Shown here: positions 20,004-27,368 of the stretch, piece by piece
Layout: each line of letters starts with the position of its first letter
Numbering within the stretch: position 1 is the first letter of the stretch
Source: Mycoplana rhizolycopersici
GTDB taxonomy: Bacteria > Pseudomonadota > Alphaproteobacteria > Rhizobiales > Rhizobiaceae
DNA: 64,000 nucleotides
Reading direction: 5' to 3'
Assembly: GCF_013378445.1 (NCBI RefSeq)
Contig: NZ_JABXYK010000006.1
Coordinates: forward strand, 124,001 to 188,000
Program-made: the position numbers and the translations under genes
The notes under the pieces: model-generated
Seen by the model: only the letters and a program-made list of their open reading frames with translations
What the model was told of the DNA's origin: nothing
Database searches by the model: none

Positions 20004-20837
20004 TTAGCCCAGCTGGCGCTCGATCGCCTTCGCAGCCTGCCATAGCTCCTCCATACGCTCCAGCGTCGCCGCTTCCAGCGTTTCGCCGGATGCTTGCAGC
20101 TCCGTCTCGATATGGGCGAAGCGGCGGCGGAACTTGGAGTTGGTACCGCGCAGGGCCATTTCCGGATCGGTTTCGGTGTGGCGGCCGATATTGACGACGG
20201 CGAAGAGAAGGTCGCCGAGTTCGTCTGCCACCTTTCCCCTGTCGCCGCTGCGCAAGGCCTCGCGCAGTTCGCCGATTTCCTCCTCGATCTTGTCGAGGAT
20301 CGGCTCCGGCTCCGACCAGTCGAAGCCGACCTTCGCAGCCCGCTCCTGCAGCTTCAGCGCCTCGACGAGTGCCGGAAACGAGCGCTGGACGGATCCGAGG
20401 TAGCCCTTGTCGGTCTCCGGCGGCAGGCCGCGGTTGGCGCGACGCTCGCTGCGTTCGCGCTTTTCGGCCTGCTTGATCTCGTGCCATTGCGCCTTGACCG
20501 CGTCCGGCGTGTCGGCGTCGGATCGCGCAAAGACGTGCGGATGGCGGCGAATCATCTTGCACGTGATCGCCTCGACCACGTCGGCAAAGGAAAAATCACC
20601 GGCTTCTTCGGCGATGCGGGCATGGAAGACCACCTGCAACAGCAGGTCGCCGAGTTCGTCGCAAAGATCGTGCATATCGGCGCGTTCGATCGCGTCCGCC
20701 ACCTCGTAGGCTTCCTCGATGGTGTAGGGCTTGATCGTCTCGAAGGTCTGCACGACATCCCACGGGCAGCCGGTCTCCGGCTGGCGCAGGGCGGCCATGA
20801 TGTCGAGAAGGCCCTTTATGTCGCGGGACGGCTGCAT
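20004..20837 (-). CDS. mazG: nucleoside triphosphate pyrophosphohydrolase MazG
   Basis: House-cleaning all-alpha NTP pyrophosphatase that hydrolyses (d)NTPs, probably clearing aberrant nucleotides. The 277-residue protein has two MazG domains: an N-terminal one with EEAYEV... DELGDLLLQVVFHA (about residues 41-75) and a C-terminal one with EEEIGEL... DELGDLLFAVVN (about 185-217); these EExxE and ExxD residues bind magnesium. Length and layout match long-type MazG. Convergent with hflX; the deaminase gene lies 20 bp upstream on the same strand. Confidence 0.96.
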   Translation of the reverse strand: MQPSRDIKGLLDIMAALRQPETGCPWDVVQTFETIKPYTIEEAYEVADAIERADMHDLCDELGDLLLQVVFHARIAEEAGDFSFADVVEAITCKMIRRHPHVFARSDADTPDAVKAQWHEIKQAEKRERSERRANRGLPPETDKGYLGSVQRSFPALVEALKLQERAAKVGFDWSEPEPILDKIEEEIGELREALRSGDRGKVADELGDLLFAVVNIGRHTETDPEMALRGTNSKFRRRFAHIETELQASGETLEAATLERMEELWQAAKAIERQLG

Positions 20838-20857
20838 GGTTCCACTCCGGATGCCGT

Positions 20858-21445
20858 TCAGTTGAGCGGGATGCTGTTGTCGTCCTTGCCGGACTGGTAG
20901 GCGGCCGACAGCTTGTCATAGGTCTCGCGGATGCGCTTGTCCTGCGCCTGCAGTTCAGCCTTTTCCGCCGCCTGTGTGCTCGCGATCAGTTCGCCGATCG
21001 CTGCCGACCGCCAGAAGGCGTTCTTCTTCGCATAGCCGCCTGGATCCAGGCGGAACACCTCCTTCAGGATCTTCAGGTCGTGCGGAATCGCGAAGGCGTC
21101 GCGTGAATCCTCGTGCGTGAAGAAGTAATAGAAGTTGTCGAAGCCTGCCCAGGTGATGGCCGAAAGGCACATGGAACAGGGTTCGTGCGTGGACAGGAAC
21201 ACAAGGTCTTTCGTATCTGGCTTGTCGGCCTGTTCGTAGAAACGCTTCAGCGTGTGCACCTCGCCATGCCACAGCGGGTTCTCGGTCTCGTTGTTCGTTT
21301 CCGCCAGAACCAGCGAGAGATCGGATTTCTTCAGGATGGCCGCGCCGAAGATCTTGTTGCCTGCGGCGACGCCTTTTTCCGTCAATGGCAGAATATCGTT
21401 CTCGATGACGTCCAGCAGACGTCGAGCCAGGGTCGGTTGCTCCAT
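20858..21445 (-). CDS. nucleoside deaminase family protein
   Basis: Zinc-dependent deaminase of the cytidine/guanine/tRNA-adenosine deaminase superfamily, 195 residues. The active site is visible: H60 and E62 in HGEVH (zinc ligand and proton shuttle) and C90/C93 in EPCSMC. The C-terminal extension after residue 130 is longer than in TadA and ends in a charged helix. Substrate unknown; guanine or cytosine-type bases are possible. Lying next to mazG, it could share a nucleotide-salvage role, but that is inference from position. Confidence 0.85.
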   Translation of the reverse strand: MEQPTLARRLLDVIENDILPLTEKGVAAGNKIFGAAILKKSDLSLVLAETNNETENPLWHGEVHTLKRFYEQADKPDTKDLVFLSTHEPCSMCLSAITWAGFDNFYYFFTHEDSRDAFAIPHDLKILKEVFRLDPGGYAKKNAFWRSAAIGELIASTQAAEKAELQAQDKRIRETYDKLSAAYQSGKDDNSIPLN

Positions 21446-21656
21446 GGGGCGGCCTCTCAGATGGTGCGAAGTCGCCTCTTCCTTAGCGGTGCAACTGTCG
21501 GCGAGGCAAGGGGCAAGGGGCTGCCGGAGAGATTTACCCGAAATCGGCAGGTGTCGAGCAAAACAATACGCGCCTCAAACAAGCGGCGGATTCCTGTTTC
21601 TTTTATTTCAGTTCCGGATTGGCGATATTGCCGGCACATTCGAACCGGATCGTGCA

Positions 21657-23096
21657 ATGCAGCAGACCAGTGACAAGCTTTCGGTATTTCCGGCCTTCTT
21701 CCGCGTGAAGGGGAAGAGGGTCGTTGTCGTGGGCGGTGGTGACGAGGCCTATGCCAAGGTTCGCCTCCTGCGCAACACCGACGCGGAGATCGTGGTGGTT
21801 TCGGAAGGGCTCGATGCCGCTTTCGCCCGCTATCTCGACAGGGAAGGCGTCGAAGTCGTCCTTGAAGAGGTTTCGGGTGCGCATCTCGCCGGGGCCACGC
21901 TCGTTTTCGCCGCCACGGGTGACAATGCGCGTGACCGCGCTGTCGCGACACAGGCGCGTGAACTTCGCATTCCCGTCAATGCGGTGGATCAGCCGGAATT
22001 CTGCGACTTCTTCACGCCGGCCCTGGTCAACCGTGCGCCTGTGGCCGTTGCCATCGGCACGGAAGGGGCCGGTCCCGTGCTGGCCCAGATGATCCGTAGC
22101 CAGGTGGACCAGTTGCTGTCTCCCTCGCTTGGCCGGCTCGCAACGCTTGGCGCATCCTACCGTCACGCCGTTGAAGCCATGGTGCCGCGCGGTGTCGCGC
22201 GCCGCCTTTTCTGGCGCCAGTTCTTCCAGGGGCAGGTCGCCGATGCCGTGAGCGAAGGCAACGAGGAACTGGCGCGCCGCAAGGCGACCCAGCTTCTGGC
22301 CGATTCGCACAAGGTGGAAGGGCGCGTTTGGCTCGTCGGCGCCGGGCCGGGTGCAGAAGACCTCCTGACCCTGCGCGCCCAACGGGTGATGATGGAAGCC
22401 GATGCGATCGTCTATGACGCGCTGGTGCCGCAGGCGATCGTCGACATGGGGCGCCGCGATGCTGAGCGGATTTCCGTCGGCAAGCGCAAGGGCTGTCATT
22501 CGAAGTCCCAGGATGAAATCAACGAACTGCTGGTGCAGCTCGGCCGCGACGGCAAACGCGTCGTGCGCCTGAAGGCCGGCGATCCGCTCGTCTACGGTCG
22601 CGCCGCCGAAGAGATGTCGGCGCTTCGGGAGGCGGGCATTGCCTATGAGATCGTCCCCGGCATCACCTCGGCATTCGCTGCCGCCGCTGATTTCGAGCTG
22701 CCGCTGACGCTGCGTGGCGTGGCGTCGTCGCTGGTGTTCACGACCGGCCACGACCTGACCGGCGCCGTTCTGCCCGACTGGGCGCGGCTTGCGGTCTCCG
22801 GGGCGACCATTGCCGTCTATATGGGGCGGACGGTTGCGGCCTCCGTCGCGGGGCGGCTGATGCAGGCGGGCCTGCCGGCGGAGACCACCGTGGCGGTCAT
22901 CGAGAATGCAAGCCGGGCGGAGAAGCGCCTGATGCACGGCACCTTGAAGGATCTGCCGGACCTTGAGCATCGCGACGAATTGACCGGCCCGGTCATGGTT
23001 ATCATCGGCGACGCGGTAGCCGGCGCCAATTTCGCACATTCCGCTCCGCTCGTGCGCAGCCGCGCCACGGCGGAGGCAGCATTGCAGGGAGCATGA
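21657..23096 (+). CDS. cysG: siroheme synthase (multifunctional CysG)
   Basis: Makes siroheme, the prosthetic group of the sulfite reductase encoded downstream. The 479-residue protein has an N-terminal precorrin-2 dehydrogenase/ferrochelatase domain (NAD motif VVVVGGGDEAYAK near residue 20) and a C-terminal uroporphyrinogen-III methyltransferase domain from about residue 217 (VGAGPGAEDLLTLRA, and GDPLVYGR). ATG 21657 matches the family start; the open frame runs further upstream without conservation. The next gene begins 1 nt after its stop, so the genes from here to 25611 form an operon. Confidence 0.96.
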   Translation: MQQTSDKLSVFPAFFRVKGKRVVVVGGGDEAYAKVRLLRNTDAEIVVVSEGLDAAFARYLDREGVEVVLEEVSGAHLAGATLVFAATGDNARDRAVATQARELRIPVNAVDQPEFCDFFTPALVNRAPVAVAIGTEGAGPVLAQMIRSQVDQLLSPSLGRLATLGASYRHAVEAMVPRGVARRLFWRQFFQGQVADAVSEGNEELARRKATQLLADSHKVEGRVWLVGAGPGAEDLLTLRAQRVMMEADAIVYDALVPQAIVDMGRRDAERISVGKRKGCHSKSQDEINELLVQLGRDGKRVVRLKAGDPLVYGRAAEEMSALREAGIAYEIVPGITSAFAAAADFELPLTLRGVASSLVFTTGHDLTGAVLPDWARLAVSGATIAVYMGRTVAASVAGRLMQAGLPAETTVAVIENASRAEKRLMHGTLKDLPDLEHRDELTGPVMVIIGDAVAGANFAHSAPLVRSRATAEAALQGA

Positions 23097-23097
23097 C

Positions 23098-23415
23098 ATG
23101 ACAGACAAGGTTCTGACTGCAAACCGGCTGTCGGACGGCATATCCGTCTGGCTCGACGCCGCGGGCAACTGGAACGAATCCCTGCAGGAGGCTTTTGTGG
23201 CGCGCCACAAGGAGGCTGTCGACGCACTGGAGGCAACCGGCAAGCAGGCTTTCGCCGACAACAAGGTCGTCGACGTCAATGTCGTCGACGTCGAGGAGGT
23301 CGATGGTGTACTGCGACCGCTGCGCATGCGCGAACGCATCCGCGCAGGCGGTCCGACCATTCCCTATGCAGCCGGCTATGCCGGCCTGAGCGCAATTCGT
23401 TCGGCCGTCGCCTGA
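23098..23415 (+). CDS. DUF2849 domain protein
   Basis: A 105-residue acidic soluble protein of the DUF2849 family, which in rhizobia and relatives sits between cysG and the sulfite reductase gene. It has a GNWNESLQEA start and an IRAGGPTIPY segment near residue 80, both family-typical. The reaction is unknown. Tight spacing (1 nt after cysG, 10 nt before cysI) implies a role in siroheme-dependent sulfite or nitrite reduction, perhaps in assembly or electron delivery; this is inference. Confidence 0.85.
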   Translation: MTDKVLTANRLSDGISVWLDAAGNWNESLQEAFVARHKEAVDALEATGKQAFADNKVVDVNVVDVEEVDGVLRPLRMRERIRAGGPTIPYAAGYAGLSAIRSAVA

Positions 23416-23425
23416 AGGACATCAC

Positions 23426-25099
23426 ATGTATCGTTATGATGAATTCGACCACGCCTTCGTCAACGACCGGGTCGCGCAGTTCCGCGACCAGGTCTCCCGC
23501 CGCCTCTCCGGCGAGCTTTCGGAGGATGCCTTCAAGCCGCTACGCCTGATGAACGGCGTATATCTGCAATTGCATGCCTACATGCTGCGCGTGGCCGTTC
23601 CGTACGGGACGATGAACAGCCGGCAGATGCGCATGCTCGCCCATGTCGCGCGCAAGTACGACCGCGGCTACGGGCATTTCACCACGCGGCAGAACATCCA
23701 GTACAACTGGCCGAAGCTTTCCGAGCTGCCGGACGCGCTCGCCGACCTGGCGTCGGTCGAAATGCACGCGATCCAGACCTCCGGCAACTGCATCCGCAAC
23801 GTGACGGCCGACCATTTCGCCGGTGCGGCCGCCGACGAGGTTGCCGATCCTCGCCCCTATGCGGAGATCCTTCGCCAGTGGTCCTCCGTCCACCCGGAAT
23901 TTTCTTTCCTGCCGCGCAAGTTCAAGATCGCCGTTACCGGCGCCGAGCGCGACCGGGCTGCGATCCAGGTGCATGACATCGGCCTTCACCTGAAGAAGAA
24001 CGAAAAGGGCGAGATCGGCTTTGCCGTCTATGTCGGCGGCGGGCAGGGCCGCACGCCGATGATCGCCAAGAAGATCCGCGACTTCCTGCCGGAAGAGGAT
24101 CTCCTGTCGTATACGACGGCGATCATGCGGGTCTACAACCTGCACGGCCGGCGCGACAACAAGTACAAGGCCCGCATCAAGATCCTTGTGCACGAGACCG
24201 GGGTGGAGGAACTGGCGCGCCAGGTGGAAGTCGAGTTTGCCGAACTGAAGAACACCGAACTGAAGCTGCCCGAGCAGGATATCGCCGCCATTACCGCCTA
24301 CTTCGCGCCGCCGGCGCTGGAGTCTCGCGCGGAAGGCTGGGCGCAGCTGGCACAGTGGAAGAAGGCGGATGCCGATTTTGCCCGCTGGGTGCAGCAGAAC
24401 GTGCAGCCGCACAAGCATCCCGACTATGGCATGGTCACGATCTCCCTGAAGCCCATCGGCGGCATTCCGGGGGATGCGACCGATGCGCAGATGGATGCGG
24501 TGGCCGATATCGCCCAGGAATACGCGTTCGACGAGATCCGCGTCAGCCATGAGCAGAACCTGATCCTGCCGCATGTTGCACTGGCCGATCTCGAGCCGGT
24601 CTACCGCGCGCTGGTCGCGACCGGGCTCGCTACCGCGAACGCCGGGCTGATCACCGACATCATCGCCTGTCCCGGGTTGGACTACTGCGCGCTGGCGAAC
24701 GCACGCTCGATCCCGGTGGCGCAGGAAATCTCCACTCGCTTCGGCTCGCCGGAGCGCCAGGCGGAGATCGGCGAGCTGAAGATCAAGATTTCGGGCTGCA
24801 TCAACGCCTGCGGCCACCACCATGTCGGCCATATCGGCCTGCTCGGTGTGGAGAAGAAGGGCGAGGAGCTTTACCAGATCACGCTCGGCGGTTCGGGCGA
24901 CGAGAACACGTCGATCGGCGAAATCATCGGCCGCGGCTTCGAGCCGGAGAAGGTGACGGATGCCATCGAGGTCATCGTCGATACCTATCTCGGCCTGCGT
25001 CTCGACCCGTCCGAAACCTTCCTCACCGCCTATCGCCGTGTCGGGCCGCAGCCGTTCAAGGATGCGCTCTACGGTGACAAGACGGCCGCGGCAGCCTGA
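23426..25099 (+). CDS. cysI: nitrite/sulfite reductase, siroheme-[4Fe-4S] type
   Basis: A 557-residue hemoprotein that carries out the six-electron reduction of sulfite to sulfide in cysteine synthesis. Two ferredoxin-like half domains and two siroheme/4Fe-4S domains are recognisable; the cluster cysteines are C415, C421 (CX5C) and C458, C462 (CX3C, in GCINACGHHH). The sulfate-assimilation context (cysG, DUF934) favours sulfite over nitrite reductase. The electron donor is likely ferredoxin; the ferredoxin-NADP reductase gene lies 0.7 kb downstream. ATG 23426 lies 10 nt after the DUF2849 stop. Confidence 0.95.
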   Translation: MYRYDEFDHAFVNDRVAQFRDQVSRRLSGELSEDAFKPLRLMNGVYLQLHAYMLRVAVPYGTMNSRQMRMLAHVARKYDRGYGHFTTRQNIQYNWPKLSELPDALADLASVEMHAIQTSGNCIRNVTADHFAGAAADEVADPRPYAEILRQWSSVHPEFSFLPRKFKIAVTGAERDRAAIQVHDIGLHLKKNEKGEIGFAVYVGGGQGRTPMIAKKIRDFLPEEDLLSYTTAIMRVYNLHGRRDNKYKARIKILVHETGVEELARQVEVEFAELKNTELKLPEQDIAAITAYFAPPALESRAEGWAQLAQWKKADADFARWVQQNVQPHKHPDYGMVTISLKPIGGIPGDATDAQMDAVADIAQEYAFDEIRVSHEQNLILPHVALADLEPVYRALVATGLATANAGLITDIIACPGLDYCALANARSIPVAQEISTRFGSPERQAEIGELKIKISGCINACGHHHVGHIGLLGVEKKGEELYQITLGGSGDENTSIGEIIGRGFEPEKVTDAIEVIVDTYLGLRLDPSETFLTAYRRVGPQPFKDALYGDKTAAAA

Positions 25100-25110
25100 G
25101 GAGAACGGTC

Positions 25111-25611
25111 ATGTCGAAAATCTGGAACGAAGCGGGATTTGTCACCGACGATCCCTGGGTGATCGAGAGCGAGGAAACCAAGGCCGGATCGAACGAGAAG
25201 GCGATCCTCGGCATCGACAGTTTCCTGGCGAAGGTGGCGGAAGGCGACGAGCAGGGTTTTGGCGTTTTGGTCAATCCGGCCGATGACGTGCGCCGGCTGG
25301 CCGACCATCTCGACCGCATCGCGCTGGTGGCCGTTGCCTTTCCCGCGTTCAACGACGGACGGGCTTTCAGCCATGCGTCGCTGCTGCGCTCGCGGCTCGG
25401 TTTCAAGGGCGAGGTGAGGGCGGTGGGCGATGTGCTGATCGACCAGATCCCGCTGATGCTTCGCTGTGGCATCGACAGTTTCGCCGTCAGCAATGCGACG
25501 GCGCTGAAGAGGCTTTCGGAAAACCGCCTGCCCGGCATCGACAATCACTACCAGCCAGCGGCGCGTCCTTCGGCGGATGCGAAGTCCTACAGCTGGCGCC
25601 GCGTCGGCTGA
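25111..25611 (+). CDS. DUF934 protein of the sulfite-reductase operon
   Basis: A 166-residue member of the DUF934 family, nearly always next to cysI in proteobacteria. It has WNEAGFVTDDPW at the start, FNDGRAFSHASLLRSRLGF in the middle (about residues 82-100) and a YSWRR C-terminus typical of the family. Proposed to help assimilatory sulfite reduction, but the biochemistry is not established. Starts 11 nt after cysI and is the last gene of the operon, followed by a terminator. Confidence 0.9.
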   Translation: MSKIWNEAGFVTDDPWVIESEETKAGSNEKAILGIDSFLAKVAEGDEQGFGVLVNPADDVRRLADHLDRIALVAVAFPAFNDGRAFSHASLLRSRLGFKGEVRAVGDVLIDQIPLMLRCGIDSFAVSNATALKRLSENRLPGIDNHYQPAARPSADAKSYSWRRVG

Positions 25612-25626
25612 CGCATTTTGTCGCGC

Positions 25627-25668
25627 AAGGGCCCGTTTTCCAGCTTGGCTGGAGGGCGGGCCTTTTCT
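25627..25668 (+). terminator. terminator of the cysG-cysI operon
   Basis: GGCCCG (25630-25635) pairs with CGGGCC (25657-25662), extendable with AAGG/CCTT, followed by a T-rich run. It lies 15 bp after the DUF934 stop. Confidence 0.65.
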
Positions 25669-25767
25669 CTTGCTGCGCTGCACATTATATAGAGCATGCA
25701 ATCGGACCGCGACCATTGAAATGCAATTTGCGCATGGCCGCTTCCTTTGGAACGCGATGCCTTCCTT

Positions 25768-25817
25768 CTGCGGTCAGGTTATAATATCTGCCTATACGAC
25801 ATCAGCTTTGACCGCAG
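25768..25817 (+). promoter_or_regulatory. inverted repeat spanning a TATAAT box upstream of fpr
   Basis: A perfect 9-bp inverted repeat, CTGCGGTCA (25768-25776) and TGACCGCAG (25809-25817), brackets a consensus TATAAT (25780-25785). The right arm ends just where the AGGAA ribosome site of fpr begins. It could be an operator pair or a leader hairpin. No good -35 element is visible. Confidence 0.4.
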
Positions 25818-25830
25818 GAACCGACCACGC

Positions 25831-26643
25831 ATGAACGCGCCCGCAAAGACCGAAGATCTCGCAGCCACCGTTCCCGCCGGCGTCTATGCCGAAAAGGTGA
25901 CGAGCGTGCAGCACTATACTGACCGTCTCTTCCGCTTCCGCATGACGCGCCCGGACGGCTTCCGCTTCCGTTCCGGTGAATTCGCCATGATCGGCCTGAT
26001 GGTCGACGGCAAGCCGGTCTATCGCGCCTATTCGATCGCAAGCCCTGCCTGGGACGAGGAACTGGAGTTCTTCTCGATCAAGGTTCCGGACGGCCCGCTG
26101 ACCTCTCATCTGCAGCAGATCAAGCAGGGCGACCAGGTTCTGATGCGCAAGAAGCCGACTGGCACGCTGGTGCTCGACGCGCTGACGCCTGGCAAACGCC
26201 TTTACATGTTCTCCACCGGCACGGGGATTGCGCCGTTCGCAAGTCTTATCCGTGATCCGGAGACTTATGAAAAGTTCGACGAGGTGATCCTCACCCACAC
26301 CTGCCGCGAGGTGTCCGAGCTGAAGTACGGGTTCGACCTGGTCGAGGAGATTGCTCAGGACGAGCTCCTGTCGGAAGTCGTCGGCGGCAAGCTGCGCCAC
26401 TATGCCACCGTCACCCGTGAAGCGTTCCCCTACCAGGGCCGCATCACCGACCTGATCAGCAACGGCAAGATGTTTGCCGATCTCGGTGTCGATCCCTTCG
26501 ATCCCGCCATCGACCGGGCGATGATCTGCGGCTCGACAGGCATGCTGAAGGAGACAAAGCTTTTGCTGGAGCAGGCCGGTCTTACGGAAGGCGCGAACAA
26601 CAAGCCCGGCGAGTTCGTCATCGAGCGCGCCTTCGTTGATTGA
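25831..26643 (+). CDS. fpr: ferredoxin--NADP reductase
   Basis: FAD enzyme that exchanges electrons between NADP(H) and ferredoxin or flavodoxin, serving sulfite reduction and oxidative stress defence. The 270-residue protein has the FAD-binding YRAYSIASP segment (about residue 68), the NADP-binding GTGIAPFASLIRD (about 131) and a CGSTGML segment near 230, plus the bacterial Fpr C-terminus ending in ERAFVD. ATG 25831 follows AGGAA by 11 nt; the open frame upstream contains the inverted repeat and is not coding. A strong terminator follows. Confidence 0.96.
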   Translation: MNAPAKTEDLAATVPAGVYAEKVTSVQHYTDRLFRFRMTRPDGFRFRSGEFAMIGLMVDGKPVYRAYSIASPAWDEELEFFSIKVPDGPLTSHLQQIKQGDQVLMRKKPTGTLVLDALTPGKRLYMFSTGTGIAPFASLIRDPETYEKFDEVILTHTCREVSELKYGFDLVEEIAQDELLSEVVGGKLRHYATVTREAFPYQGRITDLISNGKMFADLGVDPFDPAIDRAMICGSTGMLKETKLLLEQAGLTEGANNKPGEFVIERAFVD

Positions 26644-26671
26644 GCGCACGCGGTAGCGCCTGATTTGGAGG

Positions 26672-26701
26672 GGCGATGCCGGGGACGGCATCGCCTTTTT
26701 C
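26672..26701 (+). terminator. rho-independent terminator after fpr
   Basis: GGCGATGCC (26672-26680) and GGCATCGCC (26687-26695) form a perfect 9-bp stem with a 6-nt loop followed by TTTTT. It begins 28 bp after the fpr stop. Confidence 0.9.
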
Positions 26702-27008
26702 GTTCTTTCTTCGCCAGGGGAAGCGAAAGTCGGATTGGCAGGCGGCATACGCCATCTGGGAAATGGCATTGGGCCTCGCAGTTCGAGCGCGGCTATTGTG
26801 CCGGAAGAAAGCGATGGCCTGTCAAATCGCGGGGCGTTGTACAATTTTCCCGCTTTCAATCCCCTGCGGCTGGATTATCCTTGCAGGACGACGCGGGGGC
26901 CTTAAAATCCCGCAAGAAACCACTAAATGACGTAGGCATGATGACGGCAATCATCGCCGCCGCGGCTGCCTCCCATGCGATAGCCGCGCTCACGAGGAAT
27001 GAACTGGA
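26702..27008. other. leader region of clpS-clpA
   Basis: About 300 bp between the fpr terminator and clpS with no convincing gene. A 115-codon frame across it shows no recognisable protein. It holds a promoter-like pair and a 24-codon frame that overlaps the clpS start (both listed or discussed separately). Confidence 0.6.
26881..26908 (+). promoter_or_regulatory. possible promoter of clpS-clpA
   Basis: TTGCAG (26881-26886) and TAAAAT (26903-26908) with a 16-bp spacer, about 100 bp before the clpS start. A by-eye match that could be read by the housekeeping or the heat-shock sigma factor. Confidence 0.4.
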
Positions 27009-27359
27009 ATGAATGCGATACCGGTCCGGTTGCAGGGCAATGAAGGAAGCGGCGATACCCCGGGTCGCAGCACTTCCGTCATCACCCGCACGAAGCCGAA
27101 AACGAAGAAGCCGAGCCTCTACCGGGTTCTGCTGTTGAACGATGACTACACGCCGATGGAGTTCGTGATCCACATCCTCGAGCGGTTCTTCCAGAAGGAC
27201 CGTGAGGCTGCGACTCGGATCATGCTACACGTGCATAATCATGGCGTGGGTGAGTGTGGCGTTTTTACCTACGAGGTTGCCGAAACCAAAGTGACACAGG
27301 TGATGGATTTCTCCCGCCAGCACCAGCATCCGCTGCAATGTGTCATGGAAAAGAAATGA
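27009..27359 (+). CDS. clpS: ATP-dependent Clp protease adaptor ClpS
   Basis: Adaptor that binds the ClpA N-domain and delivers N-end-rule substrates. The 116-residue protein has a disordered basic N-terminal tail of about 38 residues, then the ClpS core with [16 protein letters not shown] (contacts for the N-degron pocket) and [11 protein letters not shown], family hallmarks. Starts 10 bp before... and ends 9 bp upstream of clpA, as a classic clpS-clpA pair. ATG 27009 overlaps the TGA of a 24-codon upstream frame (ATGA). Confidence 0.97.
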   Translation: MNAIPVRLQGNEGSGDTPGRSTSVITRTKPKTKKPSLYRVLLLNDDYTPMEFVIHILERFFQKDREAATRIMLHVHNHGVGECGVFTYEVAETKVTQVMDFSRQHQHPLQCVMEKK

Positions 27360-27368
27360 GGACAGAAC

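Noticed and set aside
26665-27012. 115-codon plus-strand frame between fpr and clpS
   Set aside because: It begins inside the region just before the fpr terminator hairpin and has no recognisable protein; only its last 24 codons are discussed as a possible leader peptide.
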